Below are positions 16,723-25,651 of a stretch of 64,000 nucleotides of DNA, one piece after another. Each line of letters begins with the position of its first letter. The first letter of the stretch is position 1. Source of the DNA: Planococcus ruber (GTDB lineage: Bacteria; Bacillota; Bacilli; Bacillales_A; Planococcaceae); contig NZ_JALHAG010000001.1 of NCBI RefSeq assembly GCF_022819085.1, positions 1,075,395 through 1,139,394 of the forward strand, written 5' to 3'. The translations under genes and the position numbers were made by a program. The notes under the pieces were generated by a model, which was not told the DNA's origin, did not search any database, and saw nothing but the letters and a program-made list of their open reading frames with translations.

Positions 16723-17296
16723 ATATTTTTTTATTATTTTTGGTGATTTATTGCAGAGGAACAAAAACATTCAATAATTAAAATGAAAAAATAATTGGAA
16801 ATTAAAAGAAAAAACCTTGATATCAAGATTGGCAATTGCGAATAACTAAGCTCAAAGTCTTGAGTATTTATCTCTATTGAATAACTCTTGAATTCGAGGT
16901 TTTTTAATAATGAAAAAATTGAAAAAATGATTAAAAAGTCCCGATTAAAAGAAGGGAATGAAAGGTATAGAAGCAAGGTAAAAGGATAGAGCAGCATTAT
17001 AAGGAGGATGGTCCCAAAATAAAATGAAAGGATAATGAATAGTTGGCATTGTGACACGGAAGGGAAAAAATACCTATGAGACTTTTTGTCTGTAAAAAGT
17101 ACATTTTTACAAAAACGATTTTGACAGCTTTATAAATTTAATGATAAGCATATAGAGGAAATTAAAATATAGATAAAAAGTGAAGGATAATATTGCCAAT
17201 TTTATTAAACGAAGAAAATTTTAGCAAAGAGCAAAAAGTTTCCTGCTAATGCCGAGAAGTAGAGAAATAGATGCCTAATGCCAAGGGAGTGCCAAA
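16723..17296. other. AT-rich gap without a convincing gene
   Basis: This stretch of about 570 bp is much richer in A and T than its flanks. The longest frame (minus strand, 16734-17057) would start at GTG without a ribosome site and is simply hydrophobic because of the AT bias. I see no RNA gene or repeat. It probably contains the promoter region of the Tad locus that starts at 17297. Confidence 0.6.
17121..17148 (+). promoter_or_regulatory. possible promoter of the Tad locus
   Basis: A perfect TTGACA (17121-17126) is followed after 16 bp by GATAAG, a weak -10. It is the best sigma-A-like candidate in the AT-rich region before the first Tad gene, about 150 bp upstream. Confidence 0.4.
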
Positions 17297-18076
17297 ATGA
17301 TTGAATCCAAAAGAAAAGCAATTATCTTTTTCGTGCTAGCTGCCATTCTAGCAGGAACGGCCGGTTTCCTGACATTATCGAAAGTGAAGGAATTGAATAA
17401 CGATTTGGGGACGATGGTCAAAGTCTATGCGGCCAAAGGGGATATCGCTTCTCGAAGCATCATCACACCGAAAGACGTAACTGTCGAAGAGATACCAAAA
17501 AAGTTTTTAACCGACCAGCATATTACAAGCACGGATGACCTCCAAAATAAGGTATCCGTTATCCCTTTATCAGCAGGGGACTTCATAACGAAAAATATGT
17601 TGAAGCAAGCTTCCGCAGTAATGGAAGAGAATAATCGCCTCATCACTTTAATGGCTTCGGATCGTGTGTTTTTCGACGAAGAGCTGGAAGCCTTGGACCG
17701 GGTTGACATTATCGTCTCTGTCCGTTTTGACAATGAAAACAAAACACAGATTTTCATGAAAGACGTAAAAGTGGCGCGTGTAGCCAATGACAATAAGAAG
17801 TTTGCTGGCGTGCAGCTGGAAGTTTCACTCGAACAGGCACCTAAGTTAATACATATGCAGAATTATGCAGATAGTGTCCGCATTATCAAAGCGAATGTCG
17901 GTGCTGGCAAAGAAGACCTGCCGGAAACGGACACAGCTGCTGAAACGGAAGCTGCCAAAGAACCGGCAGAAAAAGCTGGAGAAAAACCGAAAGAAGAAAA
18001 ACCTAAAGCAGAAGAGAAAAAAGAAGCAGACAAGAAAGAACAGGATGACGCAGCCGAAACGTCTCCGGAGAGCTGA
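17297..18076 (+). CDS. CpaB/RcpC-like Flp pilus assembly protein
   Basis: The 259-residue protein has an N-terminal membrane helix (about 8-28) followed by an SAF domain (about 42-105, with AAKGDIASRSIITPKDVTVEEIP split over two strands). A RcpC-like domain follows and then a tail of about 55 residues rich in Glu, Lys and Ala. CpaB proteins sit outside the membrane and organise the Tad secretion channel; in Gram-positive bacteria there is no secretin, so the tail may face the cell wall. AGGGAGTGCC precedes the ATG. It is the first gene of the Tad locus. Confidence 0.82.
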   Translation: MIESKRKAIIFFVLAAILAGTAGFLTLSKVKELNNDLGTMVKVYAAKGDIASRSIITPKDVTVEEIPKKFLTDQHITSTDDLQNKVSVIPLSAGDFITKNMLKQASAVMEENNRLITLMASDRVFFDEELEALDRVDIIVSVRFDNENKTQIFMKDVKVARVANDNKKFAGVQLEVSLEQAPKLIHMQNYADSVRIIKANVGAGKEDLPETDTAAETEAAKEPAEKAGEKPKEEKPKAEEKKEADKKEQDDAAETSPES

Positions 18077-18087
18077 GGGATTTGGAT

Positions 18088-19227
18088 ATGAAAGAATCGA
18101 AACTATTGATTGTCGGACAGAAAAATGAATTATTTACATTGCTCACTCGGCAGTTTGAAGGTGAGTTTGACTATATGTGGCTTGATCCTACCCATTTGCG
18201 TTCGGAGCTGAAAAACGTGGATCCGGCGCTCGTTCTTTTATTGCACGAACCTGGGAAGGACTTGGAAACCCATGCCTATCTCCAGCAAGAACTTAACGGG
18301 ACGCCGGTGGTCTTTGTGCACGAAAGCCACGATTTTCAGTTATTCCGCGATCTGGTAAGAGCGGGGGCAATTGATTATTTCGTCATTCCTGAAGATTTGA
18401 ATGGCTTGGAAAACCAATTGGCGATTATGCTTGCGCGGCTTGAAAAGTCTCCAGAAAAAGAAAAGCAATTGAGTTTCAAGCGCGGGAGCGGACAAGTATT
18501 CGCTTTCTATAGCGGCAAGGGAGGAAGCGGAAAAACTTTATTGAGCACTGCTTTCGCCCAAACCTTAAAATTCGAGTCTACCGCTCAAGTGCTCTATATC
18601 GACCTCAACCTGCAATTTGGAGGCGGGGAGTCGTACTTGGGTGTAGAAACCACAAGAAATATTCTGGATTTGGAGCCGGTCATCAAAGAAATGACCGAAC
18701 AGCATTTACGCAACGTAACGGAAAAAGAGCCTCTATCGAAAATGGAGCTGCTCATCAGTCCCTGCGATGCAGAACTTGCTGAGTACATTACAGAAGATTT
18801 TGTTACACGTCTTTTGCGTGTATGCCGCCGGGCCTATGATTTCATCATCGTCGATTTGCCGGTGAATATGGATGAACGTACGTATACGGCCTTAGTCGAA
18901 GCAGACCGCATCTATTACACAACGTTAATGGATACGCCTTCCATCCGTGTTTTCAAACATACGGAAGAATTGTTCCAAAAGCTTGGGATTCCAACTGCAG
19001 ACCGGCTGGAATTGGTGCTGAATGAAGTCGGACGGGAAAACGAATTAAGCAAGAAAGATATTGAACGTTTTATCGAATACCCTGTGGCAGCTGAAATCAG
19101 ACGCGATATAAAAGGAATACAGACCGCGATCAACAAAGGTGAGACACTCCGGAAATTGCCCAAAGAGAAAAAACTTACTCCCGCTGCAAAAGATATGCGG
19201 AAATGGGTCGTATCCATGCTGAAATAA
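18088..19227 (+). CDS. tadZ: TadZ/CpaE-like pilus assembly ATPase
   Basis: The 379-residue protein has an N-terminal receiver-like domain (1-125) and a MinD/ParA ATPase domain with the deviant Walker A YSGKGGSGKT (141-150), VLYIDLNLQFGG and FIIVDLP. TadZ proteins place the Tad machine at the cell pole. The frame is open two codons earlier from a TTG, but the GAGGGA site fits the ATG at 18088. It lies 11 bp after cpaB and upstream of tadA, the normal Tad order. Confidence 0.85.
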   Translation: MKESKLLIVGQKNELFTLLTRQFEGEFDYMWLDPTHLRSELKNVDPALVLLLHEPGKDLETHAYLQQELNGTPVVFVHESHDFQLFRDLVRAGAIDYFVIPEDLNGLENQLAIMLARLEKSPEKEKQLSFKRGSGQVFAFYSGKGGSGKTLLSTAFAQTLKFESTAQVLYIDLNLQFGGGESYLGVETTRNILDLEPVIKEMTEQHLRNVTEKEPLSKMELLISPCDAELAEYITEDFVTRLLRVCRRAYDFIIVDLPVNMDERTYTALVEADRIYYTTLMDTPSIRVFKHTEELFQKLGIPTADRLELVLNEVGRENELSKKDIERFIEYPVAAEIRRDIKGIQTAINKGETLRKLPKEKKLTPAAKDMRKWVVSMLK

Positions 19228-19255
19228 TCCACTTTAAAAGGAAGGAGGGAAAGCG

Positions 19256-20620
19256 ATGTCGCTCTTTCAACGGAAAAGAACCGAATCAGCAGCGGCGGCC
19301 AGCGAGACTGTAGCGGTACAAAGCGCCCAAGTAATGAGCCCATATTTGGAAGAATTGCTGGAGCATTACAAAGCGCGCCTGCTGGCAGAAACCAATTTAG
19401 AGCCGCTGATAGCCGCTGAAGAATCTGAGCGCCGCTTGTCGATTGAACGGCTGATCAGCCAGTTTATGCTCGAAGAAAAAGTGGTCATCTCGAAAACCGA
19501 CCGCGAAATGCTTTTGACGCGTTTAATAGATGAAACAGTGGGTTTTGGCCCATTAGAGCAATTATTGAAAGATCCGACGATTACGGAAATTTTAGTGAAT
19601 GGACCGAAAGAAATCCACGTGGAGCGAAACGGCCGGCTGGAATCTTCCCATATCACCTTTAAAAACGAAGAGCATGTCCGGCACATTGTCGACCGGGTAA
19701 TCGCTCCGCTTGGCCGGCGAATTGATGAAAGTTCGCCGATGGTTGATGCCCGCTTGCCCGATGGCAGCCGGGTGAACGCCGTCATTCCGCCCATCAGTTT
19801 AAACGGTACATTGCTGTCGATCCGGAAATTTCGGAAAGAGCCCTTTGAAATGGAAGATTTGCTGCGGCTTTCTTCCTTGGATGAAAACATGTCCAAATTC
19901 ATCCGGGCTCTTGTAGAAGCAAAGCTTAATATCTTAATCTCCGGCGGAACCGGGAGCGGGAAGACGACGCTGCTGAATGCTGTAGCGAAATCGATTCCGC
20001 TCCATGAACGGGTCATTACCATTGAGGATTCGGCAGAGTTGAGGCTGAATAGGGGAAGCGTTGTCGGTATGGAAGCGCGTCCGCCAAACGTAGAAGGGCA
20101 AGGGGAAGTCAGCATCCGCCAATTGGTGCGGAACTCGCTGCGCATGCGTCCGGACCGAATCATTGTCGGGGAGGTCCGGGGAGCGGAAGCTTTCGATATG
20201 CTGCAGGCAATGAACACCGGGCATGAAGGGTCGCTGACGACCGTCCACTCCAACTCGCCGGTTGATGCCATTAGCCGGGTCGAAGGTATGGTCATCATGG
20301 CAGGAATGGATTTGCCAAGTGAAATCGTCCGGGAGTATATCGTCGGAGCACTGGATTATATCATCCAGGCTGACCGTCTCGGGGATGGGCAACGCAAAAT
20401 CGTCAATATTTCAGAAGTATATGTAGATGAAGACAAAGGCGTTAAAATCCGGGATGTGTTCATTTTCAAGCGGACCGGCACCGGCAAAAATGGCGAAGTC
20501 ATCGGCCATTTTACTCCGACCGGCTATATTCCGAAATGTCTGGACCACCTGAAGGTATTCGGCATCGATTTGGATGAATCCATGTTCCATGTCAAGGAGG
20601 AGGTGGCTCAATGGACATAA
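19256..20620 (+). CDS. tadA: TadA/CpaF secretion ATPase
   Basis: The 454-residue hexameric ATPase drives assembly (and possibly retraction) of Flp-type pili. It shows VNGPKEIHVERNGRLE in the N-terminal domain, Walker A GGTGSGKTT (230-238), the Asp box ITIEDSAELRL, Walker B RPDRIIVGEVRG and the His box MNTGHEGSLTTVHSN. AAGGAGGGAAAGC precedes the ATG. Its 3' end overlaps tadB by 10 bp. It is cytoplasmic and membrane-associated through TadB/TadC. Confidence 0.95.
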   Translation: MSLFQRKRTESAAAASETVAVQSAQVMSPYLEELLEHYKARLLAETNLEPLIAAEESERRLSIERLISQFMLEEKVVISKTDREMLLTRLIDETVGFGPLEQLLKDPTITEILVNGPKEIHVERNGRLESSHITFKNEEHVRHIVDRVIAPLGRRIDESSPMVDARLPDGSRVNAVIPPISLNGTLLSIRKFRKEPFEMEDLLRLSSLDENMSKFIRALVEAKLNILISGGTGSGKTTLLNAVAKSIPLHERVITIEDSAELRLNRGSVVGMEARPPNVEGQGEVSIRQLVRNSLRMRPDRIIVGEVRGAEAFDMLQAMNTGHEGSLTTVHSNSPVDAISRVEGMVIMAGMDLPSEIVREYIVGALDYIIQADRLGDGQRKIVNISEVYVDEDKGVKIRDVFIFKRTGTGKNGEVIGHFTPTGYIPKCLDHLKVFGIDLDESMFHVKEEVAQWT

Positions 20621-21540
20621 GCATTGCCATTTTATATAGTGCAGCAGTTTTGGCGCTGCTCTTTGGCGTTTATTTGTTCCTTGACTACCGCAGAGGAAAA
20701 CAGGAGTGGAAGAAAAAGCTCAAAACCTGGTATCCCGAAGAAAAAAGAAAAAGTGCCATCAGCCTTTGGGGAGACCGATTTGATGAATCTCCGATGTCTG
20801 AGAAGCTGACGAAGAAACTCAAAAGCGCCAACGTTTCGCTGCTGGCTTCTGAATACATCGGCATTCATGTGCTGGGCGTTCTCATGCTCTACGTGGTTTT
20901 CAATATGATTTTCAGCATGGCGGCATTGCCAAGCATTATATTGACCATCGGTATTTTAGTAAGCAGCCATTTTCTATTGTTCTATATCCGAAAAAACAAG
21001 TACGAAGAACGCCTGAATGAACAGCTCAGTGAAGTCTGCCGGCTTCTGGCGAATGGCGCCAGATCGGGAATGACCATCACCCAAGGAATTGACTTGGTGG
21101 CAAGGGAAGTCAATGAACCGGCGAAAGATGAGTTCAAGCGGCTCTCGAATGAATTGAAACTGGGAGTGCCGTTTGAAACCGCGCTAAGGGCCGTCCAGAA
21201 AAGGAACAGTTCGCGGGACTTTCAATTATTTATCGCGACCTTGCTGATTCAGAAGCGGACAGGGGGCAATTTGGCGGCAACGCTTGAAACGATGTCGCAT
21301 ACCTTGGAAGACCGGAAATTGCTGCATCAGACCATCCAAACGATGACTTCTGAGCAGCGCTATATTTCGCTGATCGTTCCGGCGATGCCCATATTCATTC
21401 TTTTGTTCATGAACAACATCATTGATGGATTTACGGATCCGCTGACTACGCCAATTGGCATCATTATGATGATTGCATTCGGCTTGGGAATCATCTTGTC
21501 ATTTTTCCTGATTCGTCAAATTACAAATATAAAAGTGTAG
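20611..21540 (+). CDS. tadB: TadB inner-membrane platform protein
   Basis: The 309-residue membrane protein has helices at both ends and a T2SF/GspF domain containing EVCRLLANGARSGMTITQGI and KRTGGNLAATLETMSHTLEDR. This domain couples the TadA ATPase to pilin extraction. CAAGGAGGAGGTGG, located inside the end of tadA, serves as ribosome site. It overlaps tadA and abuts tadC, so the three are translationally coupled. Confidence 0.92.
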   Translation: MDISIAILYSAAVLALLFGVYLFLDYRRGKQEWKKKLKTWYPEEKRKSAISLWGDRFDESPMSEKLTKKLKSANVSLLASEYIGIHVLGVLMLYVVFNMIFSMAALPSIILTIGILVSSHFLLFYIRKNKYEERLNEQLSEVCRLLANGARSGMTITQGIDLVAREVNEPAKDEFKRLSNELKLGVPFETALRAVQKRNSSRDFQLFIATLLIQKRTGGNLAATLETMSHTLEDRKLLHQTIQTMTSEQRYISLIVPAMPIFILLFMNNIIDGFTDPLTTPIGIIMMIAFGLGIILSFFLIRQITNIKV

Positions 21541-22485
21541 GTGAAGGGTTTGGATGCGCTCATTATTTTTACGATTATTGTCTTCTGGTTCATGGTGATT
21601 TTAGGAATCCGCAACTGGTCCGTCTATGTAAGTGAAAAAAGGGGCGTGCTCGTGCACGTTTCCGAAACGACGCAGATTGATGGTTTCGATAAGAAAAAGA
21701 AAAAACAGAAACAAAAAGCCAATCTGTTCAGCCGGTTAAGCGGCTATGCAGATGAATTTTCGGAACTGGGACAGCGCATCAATTTCTTTAGTGAAAGCAT
21801 TGAAGTGGCCGACTGGCTGAAAAAATCCGGCAACCCTTATGAATTGACGGTTGCCCGCTTTCAAGGATTGAAGATTTTATTGTTCATTATCGGATTTTTT
21901 GCAGCGATGCTCGCATTTATCATCGGCTTGCCCTTCTCTAAATACGGCCTGGTTTTCTTGCCGCTGATCGGCTACTTTATCCCGATTTACTTAGTGAGGT
22001 CGCAAGCGAAAAAACGCCAGGAAAAACTGAGAATGGATTTGCCCGATTTTCTGGATACCATCAGTACGAGTATTCAGGCTGGGGTTAGCCTAGACCAGGC
22101 ATTAAGGGAGGTGATACGCTTTTTCGACGGTCCGCTCCGAGAGGAATTTATGCGCTTCAATCAGGAAATTGACCTAGGGGTGCAACGTGAAACGGCTTAT
22201 CGGAACTTGCTGGAACGCAATGACAATGAAGAGTTTCAGCAATTGATCAAATCTCTTCTCCAAGGCATGAAACTAGGGGTGCCTATCGCAACGACTTTTA
22301 AGATCCAGGCGGAAGATATGCGCCAGCTAAGACAGGAGCGCGTCAAAGAACTGGCAGCCAAAGCATCGCCGAAAGTCACTTTGGTAACAACATTTGTAGT
22401 GGCGCCGGTTTCAATCATGATGATTGCAGGCCTGATGCTGCTGAATATGATTTACGGAGAAAACAGCATTTTCAACATACTATAA
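21541..22485 (+). CDS. tadC: TadC inner-membrane platform protein
   Basis: The 314-residue paralogue of TadB has a GspF domain with DLPDFLDTISTSIQAGVSLD and a later EFQQLIKSLLQGMKLGVPIA. It carries three to four membrane helices and a basic loop. The frame opens at GTG directly after the tadB stop; a TTG at 21550 is better spaced from AGGTGA, so the start is uncertain by three codons. It is expected to form a heteromeric platform with TadB. Confidence 0.92.
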   Translation: MKGLDALIIFTIIVFWFMVILGIRNWSVYVSEKRGVLVHVSETTQIDGFDKKKKKQKQKANLFSRLSGYADEFSELGQRINFFSESIEVADWLKKSGNPYELTVARFQGLKILLFIIGFFAAMLAFIIGLPFSKYGLVFLPLIGYFIPIYLVRSQAKKRQEKLRMDLPDFLDTISTSIQAGVSLDQALREVIRFFDGPLREEFMRFNQEIDLGVQRETAYRNLLERNDNEEFQQLIKSLLQGMKLGVPIATTFKIQAEDMRQLRQERVKELAAKASPKVTLVTTFVVAPVSIMMIAGLMLLNMIYGENSIFNIL

Positions 22486-22505
22486 AACTTTAGGAGGAAT
22501 TTAAC

Positions 22506-22727
22506 ATGAAAGAAAAATTAAACGACCTTAGCTTGCAAATGGTGACATCAATGAAAACGGCAGTAGATAACGAAAGAGGATCTCAAACGTTGGAATGGAT
22601 CGGGATTGCAGCAGTTATTGTCATCGTAGTAGGTGTAGTTTCCCAAGCATTCTCAGGCGGCGACTTTGGAACGACGCTTGTAGAGAAATTTAATGGATTC
22701 ATCGGAAAAATCGGCGGCGGGGAGTAA
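22506..22727 (+). CDS. Flp-type (class IVb) pilin
   Basis: The 73-residue pre-pilin has a charged leader of 25 residues and then the cleavage motif G-SQTLE followed by a hydrophobic helix (WIGIAAVIVIVVGVV). Glu30 is at mature position +5, the rule for prepilin-peptidase substrates. The mature protein is about 48 residues, the right size for a Flp pilin. TAGGAGGAATTTAAC precedes the ATG. It is the likely major subunit of the pilus. No prepilin peptidase gene is visible in this window, so processing must use a gene elsewhere. Confidence 0.88.
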   Translation: MKEKLNDLSLQMVTSMKTAVDNERGSQTLEWIGIAAVIVIVVGVVSQAFSGGDFGTTLVEKFNGFIGKIGGGE

Positions 22728-22809
22728 TCTCCCCCTGCTTTTCTTGGTATAAGGGCTATCGCCTGAAGCCGGATATTGCAATGAATACGCATCATGAAAG
22801 GAGCATACG

Positions 22810-24219
22810 ATGAAATTAGGCAAGATTTTAGCAGCATCGTTGCTTGTGCTGGTATTGGCAGCCTGCCAGCAAGACGAACCTGAAGAACCGAAGGCAGCAG
22901 ACGCCGGCGAACAAACCAATGCAGAAACCGATAAGGAGACTGCAGCTGAACCCGAAGAAAAAGTTGAAGAAGAGCCGGGGCTGGAAGAAGTGATTTCGGA
23001 AGGGGATTTAATTGCCTTGCCGGAGACCGATCAAGACTTGATCAGCCAGCCGGTCGGCAAAATTGGACATCTGGATCTATCAAGCGGTGATGAAGAAGAA
23101 ATTGAGCCCGCCTTCTTCGAAGCATTCGGAGAAGTGCCGCCTCTAAAAGAAAATGCAACTGGGGAAGAAATGGATTTATATTTCAATTATCTTTATTCCA
23201 TCGTTGCCTATGATTTCCAGAATCCTCAGGATGTACTGGATCAATTGGAGTTTGCACTTTCCGGAACACCGGAAGCAGATGAACGTTTTGCTTTTAAAGA
23301 AAACTACAACGTGGAAGTCATTTTGGATGCCAGTGGGTCTATGGCCAACTATGTAGGCGGCAAAACCCGTATGGAGCTCGCGAAAGAATCCATCCGCAAT
23401 TTCATGGCACAAGTTCCGGAAGAGGCGAATGTATCCTTGCGGATCTACGGCCATGAAGGTACAGGTTCAGAAGAAGATAAGGCGGCCTCATGTGCAGCAA
23501 TCGATGAAGTTTACGAGCGCGGGACCTATGATAAAGCAAAATTCGAGCAGGCTTTGAATACATTTGAACCAGCAGGATGGACGCCGGTTGCCGGAGCATT
23601 GGAATCGGCTCAGGCAAGTTTTGAAGGGTTGGACAGCCAAACGAATACAAACTTAATTTATATGGTCAGCGACGGCATTGAAACTTGCGGGGGAGACCCG
23701 GTAGCGGTAGCGAAATCTCTAGCGGACAGCGACGTAGCGCCAATTATCAACGTCATTGGTTTTAATGCAGACGCCGAAGCCCAGCAGCAATTGAAAGACG
23801 TCGCTAAAGCAGCAGAAGGGATCTTCTCAAATGTGACAGACGGCAAGCAATTGACTGCACAGTTTAAGCAATCTGAGGAAGTATTGAAAAACTGGAAGAG
23901 CTGGAAGCAAAACTCCGAATTGGATGTCTTGAAAGCGAGCAATGACAGCTGGCTGGCCATCCAGCAATTTGAAAATAATTGGAGCGCTTCCGCTTTGAAG
24001 CAGGAGCTGGCATTAAATAGAGGGCTGCGTTATTTGCGTGAAGCCGGTTATATCAACTGGGACCAAAAAAGCGTTCTCGAGAAAAAAGTGTATGAAATCA
24101 GTGATGTAGCCAACGCAGCAAAAGGGCCGCTCGTTTCAGAATTGAACGAAGTGAAAGAGAAAGGCCTGTCAGAAATGCGGAAGCAGATCAGTGACAAATA
24201 TCCAGACGAGGCAGAATGA
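22810..24219 (+). CDS. VWA-domain lipoprotein of the Tad locus
   Basis: The 469-residue lipoprotein has a signal peptide ending LVLAAC (Cys19) and an acidic low-complexity linker (about 20-60). Its von Willebrand A domain has a complete MIDAS: DASGSM near residue 173, a threonine in GWTPVAGAL and an aspartate in MVSDGIETCGG. A helical C-terminal region follows. VWA domains bind ligands through a divalent metal, so this may be a surface adhesin or a tip/base component of the pilus. AAAGGAGCATACG precedes the ATG. It is placed between the pilin and the TadE/TadG pseudopilins, which argues for a role in the pilus. Confidence 0.82.
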   Translation: MKLGKILAASLLVLVLAACQQDEPEEPKAADAGEQTNAETDKETAAEPEEKVEEEPGLEEVISEGDLIALPETDQDLISQPVGKIGHLDLSSGDEEEIEPAFFEAFGEVPPLKENATGEEMDLYFNYLYSIVAYDFQNPQDVLDQLEFALSGTPEADERFAFKENYNVEVILDASGSMANYVGGKTRMELAKESIRNFMAQVPEEANVSLRIYGHEGTGSEEDKAASCAAIDEVYERGTYDKAKFEQALNTFEPAGWTPVAGALESAQASFEGLDSQTNTNLIYMVSDGIETCGGDPVAVAKSLADSDVAPIINVIGFNADAEAQQQLKDVAKAAEGIFSNVTDGKQLTAQFKQSEEVLKNWKSWKQNSELDVLKASNDSWLAIQQFENNWSASALKQELALNRGLRYLREAGYINWDQKSVLEKKVYEISDVANAAKGPLVSELNEVKEKGLSEMRKQISDKYPDEAE

Positions 24220-24223
24220 CAGC

Positions 24224-24293
24224 AAAAAGGGGACTCCCCTTTTTCCGGCTTATACATGCGCCCCCTGCAGGATAAGCCGGAAAAGCGGGAGTC
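24224..24293 (+). promoter_or_regulatory. competing hairpins between VWA and TadE genes
   Basis: A short stem AAAAAGGGG-act-CCCCTTTTT (24224-24244) looks like a terminator. A longer stem uses the same CCC and TTTT bases: GACTCCC pairs with GGGAGTC and TTTTCCGGCTTAT pairs perfectly with ATAAGCCGGAAAA (24241-24253 with 24272-24284). The two cannot form together, so this could act as an attenuator or RNA-processing site inside the operon. Confidence 0.6.
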
Positions 24294-24313
24294 TATCAGG
24301 TGAGGTGGAAACC

Positions 24314-24700
24314 ATGAAAAGAACATTAACCAATGAAGAAGGATCGGCAACTATCGAGTTTTTGGGCATGGTCCCTCTCGTATTTTCAGTAATGATGATT
24401 GCCTGGCAGTTTATCGCCGGATTTCACGGGCTGATGATTGCAGAATCCGCGGTGAGCGAAGCCGCGAAAGTTTATTCGGTCACAGCGGATGCAGGTGAAG
24501 CATCGCAAGCTGCGCAAAATATCGTAGACGCGGGCGGCAGCTATATCAGCTTTGCTGGCGCGCCGATTTCCGGGTCGAATAATTTTACCGCCTCGGTAAG
24601 CGTCAACATTGATTTTGTCTTTCTTCCTGCCAGCATGTTTGGAGGAGGAAAACCCACTTTTTCATACACTGCCGATACGTCAGGCAAGGTGATCAAATGA
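24314..24700 (+). CDS. TadE-like pseudopilin
   Basis: The 128-residue protein begins MKRTLTNEEGSATIEFLGMV: a short leader, Gly10 then Ser11, and glutamate at +5 (Glu15), the prepilin-peptidase rule, followed by a hydrophobic helix. TadE proteins are minor pilins of Tad systems. The frame is open upstream for 41 codons, but these overlap the hairpin region, and GTGAGGTGG lies right before this ATG. It overlaps the next gene by 4 bp (ATGA). Confidence 0.82.
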   Translation: MKRTLTNEEGSATIEFLGMVPLVFSVMMIAWQFIAGFHGLMIAESAVSEAAKVYSVTADAGEASQAAQNIVDAGGSYISFAGAPISGSNNFTASVSVNIDFVFLPASMFGGGKPTFSYTADTSGKVIK

Positions 24701-25434
24701 AAAAGTTCAAATCTTATTTAAACAATGAGCAAGGGAATATCGCATTGTTTGTCATTGGCCTATTAAGCGTCATGATCATCTTGTTTGTGCTCATTCTCAA
24801 TTTAGCAGGCGCTTTGATTGTAAAAGAGCAGGCCATCTCCACTTCCCAGCAAGCGGCTTTAGCGGCAACGGCTAGTTTGTATGAGGATCTTCCCGATTTC
24901 ATTTCAGATTATGAGACAAAGCTAAAGGAAATGCTGGCAGAAGAGGCTGAAGAAGAAGGCGGGGAAACAGAACCGCCTGAAGAGGCTGCACCAGAAGAGG
25001 AAGAAGACACTATAGCCGAACTGATTGAAAAAGAAGTGAACAACCTGTCAGGTGAAATGGCGGAGTATTCATTGAACGAAATTCAAAATGAAGCGATTGA
25101 CCGGGTATTGTCCAGTGAAATGGACAAAGGATTAGGCGGTGGATTGCTCAAGAAAATGTTGAATGATGAGATGGAATACCGGTGGATCAATTCGATGAAA
25201 GAAAGTGCCCGAAATACCATCTTGGCAAATGGCGGGGAATTGGCAGGGGCGCAAATGACCGTGTTCGATAATGGCCAAGTGGTCGTCAAATCTTCGAAAG
25301 AAGCCAGTGCCATCGGCTATAACGGTTTTTTTGCCGGAGCCGTTAAAAATTTAACCAAGTCTTCTAAAGGCCCTGAGATCCTGTTCGTCCAGAAATTAGC
25401 TGGGTGGGAAGGCAGAACGTATTCGTTGGAATAG
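24697..25434 (+). CDS. TadG-like pilus-associated protein
   Basis: The 245-residue protein has the TadG-like start NNEQGNIALFVIGLLSVMII (one membrane helix), lacks the glutamate at +5 and then extends outside with QAALAATASLYEDL, an acidic Glu-rich segment (about 88-110) and a soluble domain. Such proteins are minor or anchoring pseudopilins. Its ATG overlaps the stop of the TadE-like gene, so the two are coupled. Confidence 0.75.
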   Translation: MKKFKSYLNNEQGNIALFVIGLLSVMIILFVLILNLAGALIVKEQAISTSQQAALAATASLYEDLPDFISDYETKLKEMLAEEAEEEGGETEPPEEAAPEEEEDTIAELIEKEVNNLSGEMAEYSLNEIQNEAIDRVLSSEMDKGLGGGLLKKMLNDEMEYRWINSMKESARNTILANGGELAGAQMTVFDNGQVVVKSSKEASAIGYNGFFAGAVKNLTKSSKGPEILFVQKLAGWEGRTYSLE

Positions 25435-25444
25435 GAGTGGAAAA

Positions 25445-25633
25445 ATGAAAAAAGAAAAAAAGTGGAGAAGAATTTATCTTGTATTGATGATTTTCTTTTA
25501 TGCCATATTTGTACCGGTCACAGTAGGAGAATGGCTGTTCAGTGACGGGAGCTTCCCGTTCACCGCACTCGCAGTGGGGCTTGCACTTCCGTTCATGAGA
25601 AAAAATCATTTGGCGCAGCTTCAACAATCATAA
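25445..25633 (+). CDS. small membrane protein in the Tad locus
   Basis: The 62-residue protein has a basic N-terminus (MKKEKKWRR), two hydrophobic segments (about 10-30 and 37-50) and a short polar tail. GGAGTGG lies before the ATG, and it is 10 bp after the TadG-like gene. I do not recognise a family. Position and strand suggest a helper of the Tad system, but this is not shown by sequence. Confidence 0.7.
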   Translation: MKKEKKWRRIYLVLMIFFYAIFVPVTVGEWLFSDGSFPFTALAVGLALPFMRKNHLAQLQQS

Positions 25634-25651
25634 ACGACAGGAGGTTTTACG

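Noticed and set aside
16734..17057. 107-codon frame on the minus strand in the AT-rich gap
   Set aside because: It would start at GTG without a ribosome site, its composition follows the AT bias and it resembles no family.
19366..20298. 310-codon minus-strand frame inside tadA
   Set aside because: tadA has all ATPase motifs on the plus strand; the opposite frame is serine/arginine-rich noise.
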